A stretch of DNA of 64,000 nucleotides. Source: Bin55 sp965116055 (lineage in GTDB: Bacteria; Pseudomonadota; Gammaproteobacteria; Pseudomonadales; Azotimanducaceae). The position numbers and the translations under genes were made by a program. Under the pieces are notes generated by a model that saw nothing but the letters and a program-made list of their open reading frames with translations, searched no databases and had not been told where the DNA came from. Where the stretch lies: contig OZ220466.1 in assembly GCA_965116055.1 (NCBI GenBank), positions 682,001-746,000 of the forward strand. The letters run 5' to 3'. Position 1 is the stretch's first letter; each line of letters begins with the position of its first letter. Positions 1 through 7,601 of the stretch are shown in pieces.

Positions 1-1
1 G

Positions 2-1153
2 CTGAATTTATGCCGTGCCCACAACCGATCACCTGGCTGGTCTTTGGTCGGTTACATGGGGGTGATAACTGGTTTCTTCATCCTATCTTTTTATGCCGTG
101 ATCGCGGGATGGGTGTGTTACTACGTCATACGCCTATTTAGTGGCGAGTTTGTCGGTGCGGATGTCTCGGCTGTTGATACGGCATTTAACAATTTTGTGG
201 GAGATCCATCACAAGTTCTTCTGTGGTTCACCGTGTTCATGGTTATCACCGTTTTTTTCGTAGCGCGCGGTGTCACGCGAGGGCTAGAAGTATGTGTGCG
301 GTACTCAATGCCGGCAGTGTTCATACTGTTGTTGGTTCTGATCGGTTATGGGATTCATGCGGGGGGATTTGGGCAGAGTGTCGCGTTTTTATTCACACCG
401 GACTTTACTGCTCTGAGTCCTCAAGGCATTCTTATTGCACTTGGTCATGCATTCTTTACCTTATCGCTTGGCATGGGTGCCATCATGGCATACGGATCGT
501 ATGTTCCCCCTTCGGTATCGGTTGGAAAAACCACGTTTACGATTGCGATCCTTGACACGGTGCTCGCGCTGCTTGCTGGGATGGCAATTTTTGCAATCGT
601 ATTTGCAAATGGAATAGAACCAGCTAGCGGTCCGGATCTCCTTTTTAAAACAATTCCATTGGCGTTCGGTAACTTGGTTGGCGGCGCATTTTTCGGAGGA
701 TTGTTCTTTCTGCTCGTGGCCTTGGCTGCGTTAACATCAGCAATATCTATTGTCGAACCAGCCATCGCGTATGCTTCCGAGCGATTCGAGCGACCGCGGT
801 GGCAGATCGCCATAGTGGTCGGCGGTATGTGTTGGATCCTCGGCATTGGCAGCGCACTCTCTTTTAATGTTTGGGAAGAGGCAACACTGCCGTTCTTCGA
901 TTGGACATTTTTCGATTCGATTGACAAGATCACGCAACTTGTCCTACTCCCGCTAGGTGGTTTGTTGTTGGCATTGATTGTGGGCTGGGTATTGCCGACA
1001 CGGGTGGTATTCGAAGAACTGGGTATGCGTAGCCTTGGAATCCGGCTAGCCTGGACAATACTTGTCGGCGTCATTACGCCTTTAGCTGTCTTTTGCGTAT
1101 TCATCATTGAAGCTTGGCTAGAAATAAGGGATCATCTGCAGGCGCTCTTTTAG
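2..1153 (+). CDS. Sodium-dependent transporter, NSS/SNF family (5' end outside window)
   Basis: This is the downstream part of a neurotransmitter:sodium symporter family protein, an inner-membrane permease that couples Na+ entry to uptake of an amino acid or similar solute. The reading frame is open back to the window edge, with family-like residues (W-x-L-V-G-Y-M-G, then an S-F-Y-x-V-I-A-G-W helix) before the first internal start, so the true start lies upstream. About 384 residues are visible against roughly 440-450 for bacterial members. Many hydrophobic segments follow, and a G-x-G-A-I-M-A-Y-G-S-Y stretch matches the central unwound helix region of the family. The substrate cannot be told from the sequence. 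The gene ends just upstream of ratA on the same strand. Confidence 0.85.
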   Translation: MNLCRAHNRSPGWSLVGYMGVITGFFILSFYAVIAGWVCYYVIRLFSGEFVGADVSAVDTAFNNFVGDPSQVLLWFTVFMVITVFFVARGVTRGLEVCVRYSMPAVFILLLVLIGYGIHAGGFGQSVAFLFTPDFTALSPQGILIALGHAFFTLSLGMGAIMAYGSYVPPSVSVGKTTFTIAILDTVLALLAGMAIFAIVFANGIEPASGPDLLFKTIPLAFGNLVGGAFFGGLFFLLVALAALTSAISIVEPAIAYASERFERPRWQIAIVVGGMCWILGIGSALSFNVWEEATLPFFDWTFFDSIDKITQLVLLPLGGLLLALIVGWVLPTRVVFEELGMRSLGIRLAWTILVGVITPLAVFCVFIIEAWLEIRDHLQALF

Positions 1154-1176
1154 AGCGCGAAAGTAGCGTTGTTAGC

Positions 1177-1608
1177 TTGAAGATCCGACAAAGCGTGTTG
1201 GTACCTTATCCCGTTGATGAGATTTTTATGGTCGTCAACGACGTTGAACGCTACCAAGCATTTCTACCTGCATGCGAGCATTCCAAAATATTGAACGTTA
1301 TGTCAAGTGTCTACGACGCCGAATTGATCTTCGCGGCACTCGGCGTGCAAGAGCGAGTCGTTACGAGGAACACGCCAATCGGCAACCGGTCGTTAAAAAT
1401 CGAATTGTTGGAGGGGCCGTTTTCAACGCTCGAAGGCACCTGGACTTTCAAGGACTACGGGGATGGATGCCGGGTAACGCTGAACCTAACATGTGAGTTT
1501 ACGTCGCGATTGCTGAGTGTGTTTTCCAGTGCCATGCTGACGCGCGCGGTTGAGAAAACGATCGAAGCGTTCGTGTTAGAAGTGAGGCGACGTCATGATT
1601 CGAATTGA
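1177..1608 (+). CDS. ratA: RatA-family START-like protein (COQ10/SRPBCC fold)
   Basis: This small SRPBCC/START-fold protein belongs to the RatA/COQ10 family. E. coli RatA has been reported to act on ribosomal subunit association, and COQ10 relatives bind ubiquinone, so the physiological role is debated. Family features are the N-terminal L-V-P-Y-P-V-D-E-I-F segment, the N-D-V-E-R-Y-x-x-F-L-P motif and the G-P-F-x-x-L-x-G-x-W core. I chose the TTG at 1177, giving 143 residues, because homologues start just before the L-V-P-Y segment. A TTG at 1114 would add 21 unconserved residues and overlap the transporter by 40 bases. The end overlaps rnfH by 14 bases, the usual ratA-rnfH pair. The start is the uncertain part. 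Confidence 0.85.
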   Translation: MKIRQSVLVPYPVDEIFMVVNDVERYQAFLPACEHSKILNVMSSVYDAELIFAALGVQERVVTRNTPIGNRSLKIELLEGPFSTLEGTWTFKDYGDGCRVTLNLTCEFTSRLLSVFSSAMLTRAVEKTIEAFVLEVRRRHDSN

Positions 1609-1876
1609 GGTGGTATACGCTCGTCCTGAAAAGCAATGGATATGCGCACTTGAGCTTGAGGAAGGTACGACAGCAGAGGACGCGACGAAAGCGGCAGAGG
1701 ATTCAGAGCCTTTTATTTGGATTGATGATATGAACATCGTTGCGTATGCTGTGTGGGGTAGTCAAGTAGCAGGTTCGTATGTATTGCAAGATGGGGACCG
1801 GCTGGAGTTGCTACGTGCTTTGCCGGTAGCGCCAGTGGAAATACGACGTCGAAAAGCTGCGACTGCTAAGCTATAG
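1595..1876 (+). CDS. rnfH: RnfH family ubiquitin-fold protein (RatB)
   Basis: This 93-residue beta-grasp protein of the RnfH/RatB family has an unproven function. The name comes from its presence in some rnf electron-transport operons, and in E. coli it is encoded next to ratA. Visible family traits are the N-terminal I-E-V-V-Y-A-R-P-E-K-Q strand, the L-E-E-G-T-T-A turn and the C-terminal G-D-R-L-E-L-L-R-A-L segment followed by a basic tail (E-I-R-R-R-K-A). The ATG lies inside the 3' end of ratA, so translation is probably coupled. Confidence 0.9.
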   Translation: MIRIEVVYARPEKQWICALELEEGTTAEDATKAAEDSEPFIWIDDMNIVAYAVWGSQVAGSYVLQDGDRLELLRALPVAPVEIRRRKAATAKL

Positions 1877-2182
1877 CACAAATGCGGTAACGACATGTTA
1901 TCGATGCCAGCAAGCGCACTATCGCTTGGTTTTGGCAGTAAGGTCAGGATCAACTTAGTTTAGCTGGGCAGTACTTGGATTCTCCAATATGGTGGCGATG
2001 GCACCGCGTACCTCGCTTCCTACAAAGTGTCCTTCTTTAGGCGTCGAAATCGCATTGATTGGTTGCAAGGCATAGCTTGCGGTTTAGTGCTGATTGAAAG
2101 AGCTCTTGCATGTTTAGTGTCTTACGGGATTCCTCGGCGATTAGCAAAAATACCAGGATGGTTTTAGATGGAGTCCCCCAAA
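1877..2182. other. Intergenic stretch, convergent genes
   Basis: This gap of about 300 bases lies between the end of rnfH (plus) and the end of the CoA-transferase (minus). I see no convincing gene, RNA or terminator hairpin with a T-tract. Confidence 0.5.
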
Positions 2183-3397
2183 TCAAGCGACCACACCGGC
2201 ATCGCGCAATCTCTGAATATCCTCTTCCACATAGCCTAACTCGGTAAGAATTTCTGTACTGTGCTCTCCAATATCTGGCGCTCGTTTCACGGGTGCGCGT
2301 GCGCTTGCATCCACATTGACAGGGTGATTGATGATCGAATCGGTCCCCATCGGTTCACTTGGCTCGCGCAGAATCCCGTTTATCTTCAATTGAGGGTCGG
2401 ATGGTAAATCGTCGATGGTTCCAAGCATGGACAATGGGACATTCGCTGCTTTGAACGCTTCGGTCCAAGCTTTTGCATCGCGCCGGGCAACGATTGGGCG
2501 AATCAGCTTTGCCAGCGCATCGCCGGACTCTATTCTGGCGCGTGTCGTGCGAAAGCGTGGATCGCGTAATAAATGGCTCGCGTCAAGCACACCGAAAAAT
2601 GCACGCAACTCCTCGTCGCTGCGTACCATGGTAAATTGCAGCCAACGGTCGTCGCGCGTGCGGTACAACTCCCGCGTAAAGTACCGCGCAGTCAAGCTTG
2701 GATAGTTCGAAAAATCGCTGCCGTGAGCAAATTTTGCGGCGGCGATACAGGAGGCGGCCCACACACCGTTAGCGATCAGCGATGTGTGCACCATTGAACC
2801 TTCACCGGTTCGCTCGCGGTGAAATAATGCGGTCGCGATAGCCGCGTACAACGCGACGCCGGTAGGGTGGTCGCCCATACCCGGAATACTTGGTGCTGGT
2901 TCCGCATCTCCCTTACGTACAAGATCCATCAGTCCAGTACGAGACCAATAAGCGACCAGATCGAATCCTTCTCGTTCCCTTTCCGGTCCTTGTTCACCAT
3001 AGGCGGTCAAAGAGGCGTAAATCAACCTTGTATTCAGTGGTTTTAAGTCTTCGTAGCGCAGCCCCAATCGCCGTCGCATGCCGAGTGGGTAGTTGGTGAC
3101 ATAGACATCACAAGCAGCTACCAGTTGTTTCAGGATTTCGATCCCTGCAGGCGTCTTGAGATCCAATGCGATTGATCGTTTGTTCCGCGCGTCCTGCGCC
3201 CAACAGTAGTCAATGTTTGCATTAGGCGTACCTGGACTTGACGCAAGACGTCGAAATGGGTCGCCGCTTGGCATTTCGACTTTGATTACGTCAGCGCCAT
3301 AGTCAGCGAGCATGGTGGCTGCCACGGGTCCTGCAACCCACGATCCTGCATCAACGACGTTTAATCCAGCAAAAATCGTGGGGCGTTCGTCGTTCAT
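2183..3397 (-). CDS. CaiB/BaiF family (family III) CoA-transferase
   Basis: Family III CoA-transferases move coenzyme A between carboxylic acids, by way of an aspartyl-CoA intermediate in formyl-CoA transferase. The 404 residues match the family length. The N-terminal G-L-N-V-V-D-A-G-S-W-V-A-G-P segment and A-D-Y-G-A-D-V-I-K-V-E are the classic CaiB/BaiF signature. Asp176 in G-M-G-D-H-P-T-G aligns with the catalytic aspartate, and R-T-G-E-G-S-x-V-x-x-S-L follows. The substrate cannot be assigned, since these proteins act on carnitine, oxalate, mesaconate, succinate and other acids. It sits between rnfH and bamE, which are neighbours in E. coli, so it is probably an insertion into that cluster. 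Confidence 0.88.
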   Translation of the reverse strand: MNDERPTIFAGLNVVDAGSWVAGPVAATMLADYGADVIKVEMPSGDPFRRLASSPGTPNANIDYCWAQDARNKRSIALDLKTPAGIEILKQLVAACDVYVTNYPLGMRRRLGLRYEDLKPLNTRLIYASLTAYGEQGPEREREGFDLVAYWSRTGLMDLVRKGDAEPAPSIPGMGDHPTGVALYAAIATALFHRERTGEGSMVHTSLIANGVWAASCIAAAKFAHGSDFSNYPSLTARYFTRELYRTRDDRWLQFTMVRSDEELRAFFGVLDASHLLRDPRFRTTRARIESGDALAKLIRPIVARRDAKAWTEAFKAANVPLSMLGTIDDLPSDPQLKINGILREPSEPMGTDSIINHPVNVDASARAPVKRAPDIGEHSTEILTELGYVEEDIQRLRDAGVVA

Positions 3398-3483
3398 GAC
3401 TGACTTATACCTTGAATGTCAATAAAGCAATTCTTAATCTGGATGTTGTATGACAACTCTCAGTCGCTTATTTTGTGCTGCGC

Positions 3484-3843
3484 CTAAATCTCCTCTCCTT
3501 CACGATCACTCGTTTTAGTCGGATCAAGTTCTTCGTAATTTCCCACTAAACGAGTTAATACATCGTTCTCGAAGTACAACGTGACGTAGCGCATTTCCAG
3601 AATTTGACCGCGTCGTGCGAACGTGTAAATGTAGTCCCATCGAGCCGGGTCGAATGAGTTCCTAAGGATGGGTTGCCCCATGACGAAAAGTACTTGCTCG
3701 CGATCCATGCCTGGTTTGAGTTGCTTGATCATCTGTTCGGTAACAAGATTGCCTTGTTGTAGATCAATCCGGTGGAGCAAACCGTCCGAGCAACCGGCTA
3801 GAGCGATTACGAGTATGCAGACCAGCGAACGAACGATGAACAT
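3484..3843 (-). CDS. bamE: Outer-membrane assembly lipoprotein BamE (SmpA/OmlA)
   Basis: BamE is the small lipoprotein of the BAM complex that folds and inserts beta-barrel proteins into the outer membrane. The 119-residue product has a lipoprotein signal: a hydrophobic N-terminus, then L-A-G-C with the lipid-acceptor Cys at residue 18. The SmpA/OmlA core follows, with Q-L-K-P-G-M, V-L-F-V-M-G-Q-P-I-L, F-D-P-A-R-W-D-Y-I-Y and Y-V-T-L-Y-F-E-N-D. Its ATG shares one base with the stop of recN, so the two are probably translationally coupled. recN-bamE adjacency is conserved in gammaproteobacteria. Confidence 0.93.
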   Translation of the reverse strand: MFIVRSLVCILVIALAGCSDGLLHRIDLQQGNLVTEQMIKQLKPGMDREQVLFVMGQPILRNSFDPARWDYIYTFARRGQILEMRYVTLYFENDVLTRLVGNYEELDPTKTSDREGEEI

Positions 3844-5513
3844 CAGGCTATAGCTTTATGTTGTGTTTGATGCGCGTCATTAAGTAAAGTAGCGGCATAA
3901 TGCCGCGATTCTGCGTTGATTTCTTTACCTGCCACCATCCGCGCAATCTCTTCGACCCGTTCGCCATTCGACAATGCACAGGCGACGATGTCTTCTTTAG
4001 GTGTCTTCAATACCTTTAAGTGAGCGTCACCGAGTGCGGCAACCTGCGGTGCGTGCGTGACACATACTACTTGGGATTGAGACGCTAATCGGCGTAACAT
4101 ACGACCGATTTCATCGGCTGTTGTTCCGCTGACACCGATATCCGCTTCATCCAGCACGAGGCATGGTAGGTTTGAGCGATTAGCGATGACTGTCAAAATG
4201 GCAAGACTGATGCGCGACAGTTCGCCGCCAGAAGCAATGGCCTTGAGTGGACCGGGCTCGTACCGCGAGTTGGCCGAGACGATGAAATTCACGCGTTCAA
4301 GGCCGTGCTCGCCCTGGCCTTCGACTAGGGTAACAGCGAATTGTGCTTGGTGCATCCCGATTTCATTTAGTCTTGCTATGACTTGCGCCGCAAATGGCTC
4401 AGTTGCATGCAATCGTTTCTGGGACAATTTTTGCGCTGTGGCGTGATAGGCTTCGCTTGCTTCATGCGCGGCTGCCTTCATTGAGACGAGTTGGCTCTCA
4501 TCGGCATCAAGAGCCGAGAGTTCTTCGCGCAATTTGAGTGACTTAGTGTACAAATCAATGGACTGCACTCGATGTTTGCGTGCGAGGTCGTGAATGCCGT
4601 CAAGCCGCTCAGATATCTTTTCTAAGGATATATCCTCGGTACTTAGCGAATCGAAGTAACCCCGTAATTGATGAATGGCTTCTTCTAAACCGACTTCCGC
4701 CCCTTCGACCAGCTCCTTCGCGGTCTTAAGCTCGGTTCCCTGATCGTCTAGTTGGTCGATATCGTTTCGCGCCCGACTAACACCTGGTGCGTGTACCTCG
4801 GTTAAAGATTCAAGTACCTGGGCAATCGTCGCCAAAATAGCTTGCCGGTTGTTAAGGCGTTTGAAACGCACAGATAGTTCCTCGAATTCATGTTCCTGGA
4901 GCTCGAATTCATCGAGCTCCTTGATTTGGTATTGCAGCAATTCCCGACGCTCGCTAGCCGTTTCGTGACGTTGCTGAGCTTCGCTAAGCGCCGCTGTGTG
5001 CGCTTGCCAATCTTGAAACTTCTGTCTAACGAGTGCAACCAGCCGTGGTTCGGCGATAAAGTCGTCAAACCAAGCCAGCTGTGACATACTTCCTAGTAGT
5101 TGCTGTTGCGCAAATTGATCGTGGATGGCAATTAACGAACCGCAAAGCTGTCGTAAAACGTTGAGACTTACTGGCGCACCGTTCACCCAGGCGCGTGAAC
5201 GCCCATCGCGCGTGACCACTCGTCGTACGACGCAACGATTCGGTTCATTTGTGTCTTGTAGGTTCTGCGATGCGAGTAGTTCATGCGTTGTTGGTGCCTG
5301 GTTCAATTCGAATTCAGCTGTCACATCACATTCATTAGCATTTGGTCTTATTTGATTTCTGGAGGCTCGTTGACCTAATACCAATGCGAGCGCATCTAAC
5401 AAGATAGACTTACCAGCTCCGGATTCTCCTGTGATGACCGTCAATCCATTGACAAAGCGCAATTCGAGGCTGGCCACGAGCGCAAAATTGCGAACGGTTA
5501 AGTAAGCGAGCAT
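3843..5513 (-). CDS. recN: DNA repair protein RecN
   Basis: RecN is an SMC-like ATPase that works with RecA in double-strand break repair. The 556 residues match the family. The Walker A motif is G-E-S-G-A-G-K-S at residues 29-36, right after the N-terminal strand typical of RecN. A long central coiled coil (roughly residues 160-370) follows. The C-terminal half has the S-G-G-E-L-S-R signature and a Walker B/D-loop V-L-D-E-A-D-I-G-V-S-G. It is divergent from hrcA, with only 55 bases between the starts. I did not find a clear LexA box there. Confidence 0.96.
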   Translation of the reverse strand: MLAYLTVRNFALVASLELRFVNGLTVITGESGAGKSILLDALALVLGQRASRNQIRPNANECDVTAEFELNQAPTTHELLASQNLQDTNEPNRCVVRRVVTRDGRSRAWVNGAPVSLNVLRQLCGSLIAIHDQFAQQQLLGSMSQLAWFDDFIAEPRLVALVRQKFQDWQAHTAALSEAQQRHETASERRELLQYQIKELDEFELQEHEFEELSVRFKRLNNRQAILATIAQVLESLTEVHAPGVSRARNDIDQLDDQGTELKTAKELVEGAEVGLEEAIHQLRGYFDSLSTEDISLEKISERLDGIHDLARKHRVQSIDLYTKSLKLREELSALDADESQLVSMKAAAHEASEAYHATAQKLSQKRLHATEPFAAQVIARLNEIGMHQAQFAVTLVEGQGEHGLERVNFIVSANSRYEPGPLKAIASGGELSRISLAILTVIANRSNLPCLVLDEADIGVSGTTADEIGRMLRRLASQSQVVCVTHAPQVAALGDAHLKVLKTPKEDIVACALSNGERVEEIARMVAGKEINAESRHYAATLLNDAHQTQHKAIA

Positions 5514-5568
5514 GACCGCGCTAATTGAGCAATGTGAAGGCGATTTAAGGGTATGAATAGCGACCGCG

Positions 5569-6636
5569 ATGGATCGCAGTAAGTTTTCTCATTTTAGAGA
5601 TAGTAGGGTTGAGTCGCCGATAGACTTGGATCAAAAGGCGGCGCACTTGTTCAAGGTGCTAGTCGAGGAATACCTTGAGGACGGGCAACCGGTATCTTCC
5701 AGCACAGTTGCGAATAAAAGCCACTTCACAGTGAGTTCGGCGACAGTCCGCAATAACATGGCGAAGCTTCAAGAGCATGGATTGATCAGTTCGCCGCATA
5801 CTTCCTCAGGCCGCATTCCTACTCAGCACGGGCTGCGCTTTTTTGTGGATGGCTTAATCTCTTATGAGCCTCTTGACGAGTCCGCCGAGCGCCACGTGTG
5901 GGACGAATTGAATAGAGACCAGTCACAACACGATTTACTTGAGTCCGCCTCGCAATTGCTATCCGAAGTCACGCAATTAGTGGGCTTGGTTACCGTACCG
6001 CGCGAGGAACAAATTGCTCTGCGTCAGGTCGAATTTTTGCAGTTAACAGGGCGTCAGGTACTGGCTATCCTGATCGTGAACGAACGTGAGGTTCAGAACC
6101 GGGTCATTGAAACGGATCGGGTCTACACGGATCTGGAACTCAAACAAGCAGCGAACTACATCAACGATACGTTTGCTGGTCTCTCGCTTGAATCCATCAG
6201 AACGGGCGTCCTCGAAAGCATGTCGCACGACAAGATCCGGATCAATGAAATGTTGCAACGCGCGTTTGACATTGCCTCCAAGACTTTCGTGGAATCCGAG
6301 CACGATTTTGTCGTATCTGGTGAAAGCAATTTGGTGTCGTTTACGTCTTCGGCAGCGCAAATCAAACAATTACTGGATGCGTTTGAGAGCAAGTCGTCCA
6401 TTGTGCACCTGTTGGACGCTTGTATTGATGGCAAAGGCGTGCAACTGTTCATCGGTCAGGAATCGGGATACGAACCGTTCGAGGATTACAGTCTCGTCAC
6501 CGCTCCTTACGAGATACAAGGTAAAGTTGCCGGTGTGCTGGGTATTATCGGTCCGACACGCATGTCGTATCAACGCGTGGTGCCGTTAGTTGACGTAACC
6601 TCGCGGATATTAGGTCATGTGATCGAACACAGCTGA
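5569..6636 (+). CDS. hrcA: Heat-inducible transcription repressor HrcA
   Basis: HrcA represses chaperone operons by binding the CIRCE inverted repeat. The 355-residue protein has the N-terminal winged helix (V-S-S-S-T-V-A near residues 41-47, then V-S-S-A-T-V-R-N-N-M-A-K-L and G-L-I-S-S-P-H-T-S-S-G-R-I-P-T). The GAF-like HrcA domain and the C-terminal G-P-T-R-M-x-Y segment follow. It sits directly upstream of grpE-dnaK-dnaJ, as in many bacteria that keep HrcA. E. coli and its relatives lack it. No CIRCE-like repeat is visible beside the chaperone genes in this window, so its target may be elsewhere, for example groESL. The first 20 or so residues are longer than usual, so a later start is possible. 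Confidence 0.94.
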   Translation: MDRSKFSHFRDSRVESPIDLDQKAAHLFKVLVEEYLEDGQPVSSSTVANKSHFTVSSATVRNNMAKLQEHGLISSPHTSSGRIPTQHGLRFFVDGLISYEPLDESAERHVWDELNRDQSQHDLLESASQLLSEVTQLVGLVTVPREEQIALRQVEFLQLTGRQVLAILIVNEREVQNRVIETDRVYTDLELKQAANYINDTFAGLSLESIRTGVLESMSHDKIRINEMLQRAFDIASKTFVESEHDFVVSGESNLVSFTSSAAQIKQLLDAFESKSSIVHLLDACIDGKGVQLFIGQESGYEPFEDYSLVTAPYEIQGKVAGVLGIIGPTRMSYQRVVPLVDVTSRILGHVIEHS

Positions 6637-6664
6637 TTGATGCTGAATGTCGAAAACTAAATGG

Positions 6665-6692
6665 CTTGAATTTGCGATGGGTGACCCTATAT
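6665..6692 (+). promoter_or_regulatory. Sigma-32 type heat-shock promoter for grpE
   Basis: CTTGAA (6665-6670), a 14-base spacer, then CCCTATAT (6685-6692). This matches the heat-shock sigma factor pattern CTTGAA / CCCCATnT in both boxes and spacing. It lies about 50 bases upstream of the grpE ATG. An almost identical element precedes dnaK. Confidence 0.7.
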
Positions 6693-6740
6693 GCAATGTA
6701 AAGGAAGTTTCTGCAGTTAAACGAGGAAGGTTAGGGTTAG

Positions 6741-7481
6741 ATGCCAAAACAGCAGTCACCTGAATCCGATGAAACGCCGCCATCGGAGTCCGCGGCAGAC
6801 CGGCCAGCAGAGCAAAAAAACGACGCGCCACAATGCCACGACTCGGCAGAGATAGTCGCGTCTGGAGACGCAACGCGTCCTGCGGTGACCGATGATGCCC
6901 CTATGTCTGCGGAAGCCGAACGCGAAAGTCTGGAACCGACTGAACTAGAGCTATTGAAGGCGGAAGTCAATGATCTAACTGCCAAGCTTGTCGAAACCGA
7001 AGCGCGGCTAAGTGAAGCGCAACGGGATATCAACTATGCTAAAGCGGAAACGCAAACTGCGACGCGGCGCGGACGTGAGGATGCCACGCGTGCGATCAAT
7101 CGCACCAAACGAGAGATGGTGACTCGGTTGATGGTTGTCTCCGATACGTTTCACCAAACGGCTGCAGAACTTGAGAAGGTAGAAAAGGATGACCGGACCG
7201 AGGTCGTGGTGACTGCCGTTCAAATGGCTATCAACGAATTTGAGAAGGCATTGAGTGGTGAGGGTTTAGAACTGACGAATCCGCTTGGCGAGCCGTTTGA
7301 TCCGCAATTTCATGAAGCGCAGGCGACTGTGCCGACGGCAAGCGAGGTTCCTGGTACGATCATTGATGTGTTACGCGTGGGCTATTTACTGAACGGCAAT
7401 GTTTTACGCGCCCCGCAAGTGGTCGTCGCGGCTGAGATAGAGAGAAGCGACGCAGCTCCCGACGACGCAGACGAGTCATAA
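6741..7481 (+). CDS. grpE: Nucleotide exchange factor GrpE
   Basis: GrpE releases ADP from DnaK to drive the chaperone cycle. The 246-residue protein is long for the family because of an acidic, disordered N-terminus of about 75 residues. After that come the long dimerising helix and the conserved C-terminal beta domain: G-L-E-L-T-N-P-L-G-E-P-F-D-P-Q-F-H-E-A followed by P-G-T-I-I-D-V-L-R-V-G-Y. A good ribosome-binding site (GAGGAAGG) precedes the ATG. Transcription is probably from the heat-shock promoter about 50 bases upstream. Confidence 0.95.
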   Translation: MPKQQSPESDETPPSESAADRPAEQKNDAPQCHDSAEIVASGDATRPAVTDDAPMSAEAERESLEPTELELLKAEVNDLTAKLVETEARLSEAQRDINYAKAETQTATRRGREDATRAINRTKREMVTRLMVVSDTFHQTAAELEKVEKDDRTEVVVTAVQMAINEFEKALSGEGLELTNPLGEPFDPQFHEAQATVPTASEVPGTIIDVLRVGYLLNGNVLRAPQVVVAAEIERSDAAPDDADES

Positions 7482-7493
7482 ATCATTTTTACA

Positions 7494-7522
7494 CTTGAAA
7501 TCGTTTTAGAGTAACCCTATAT
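7494..7522 (+). promoter_or_regulatory. Sigma-32 type heat-shock promoter for dnaK
   Basis: CTTGAAA (7494-7500), a 14-base spacer, then CCCTATAT (7515-7522), 80 bases upstream of the dnaK ATG. The -10 box is identical to that of the grpE promoter, which supports both calls. Confidence 0.7.
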
Positions 7523-7601
7523 CCTGAGTAGGCATGGCGAGCTTACGCTTGCCTGCGCGAGATTTGACGAACGAAAAACCAACTAAGAGAAGGAATTACC
7601 C

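Noticed and set aside
445..1107. 220-residue minus-strand frame
   Set aside because: Antisense to the transporter gene, with no family features.
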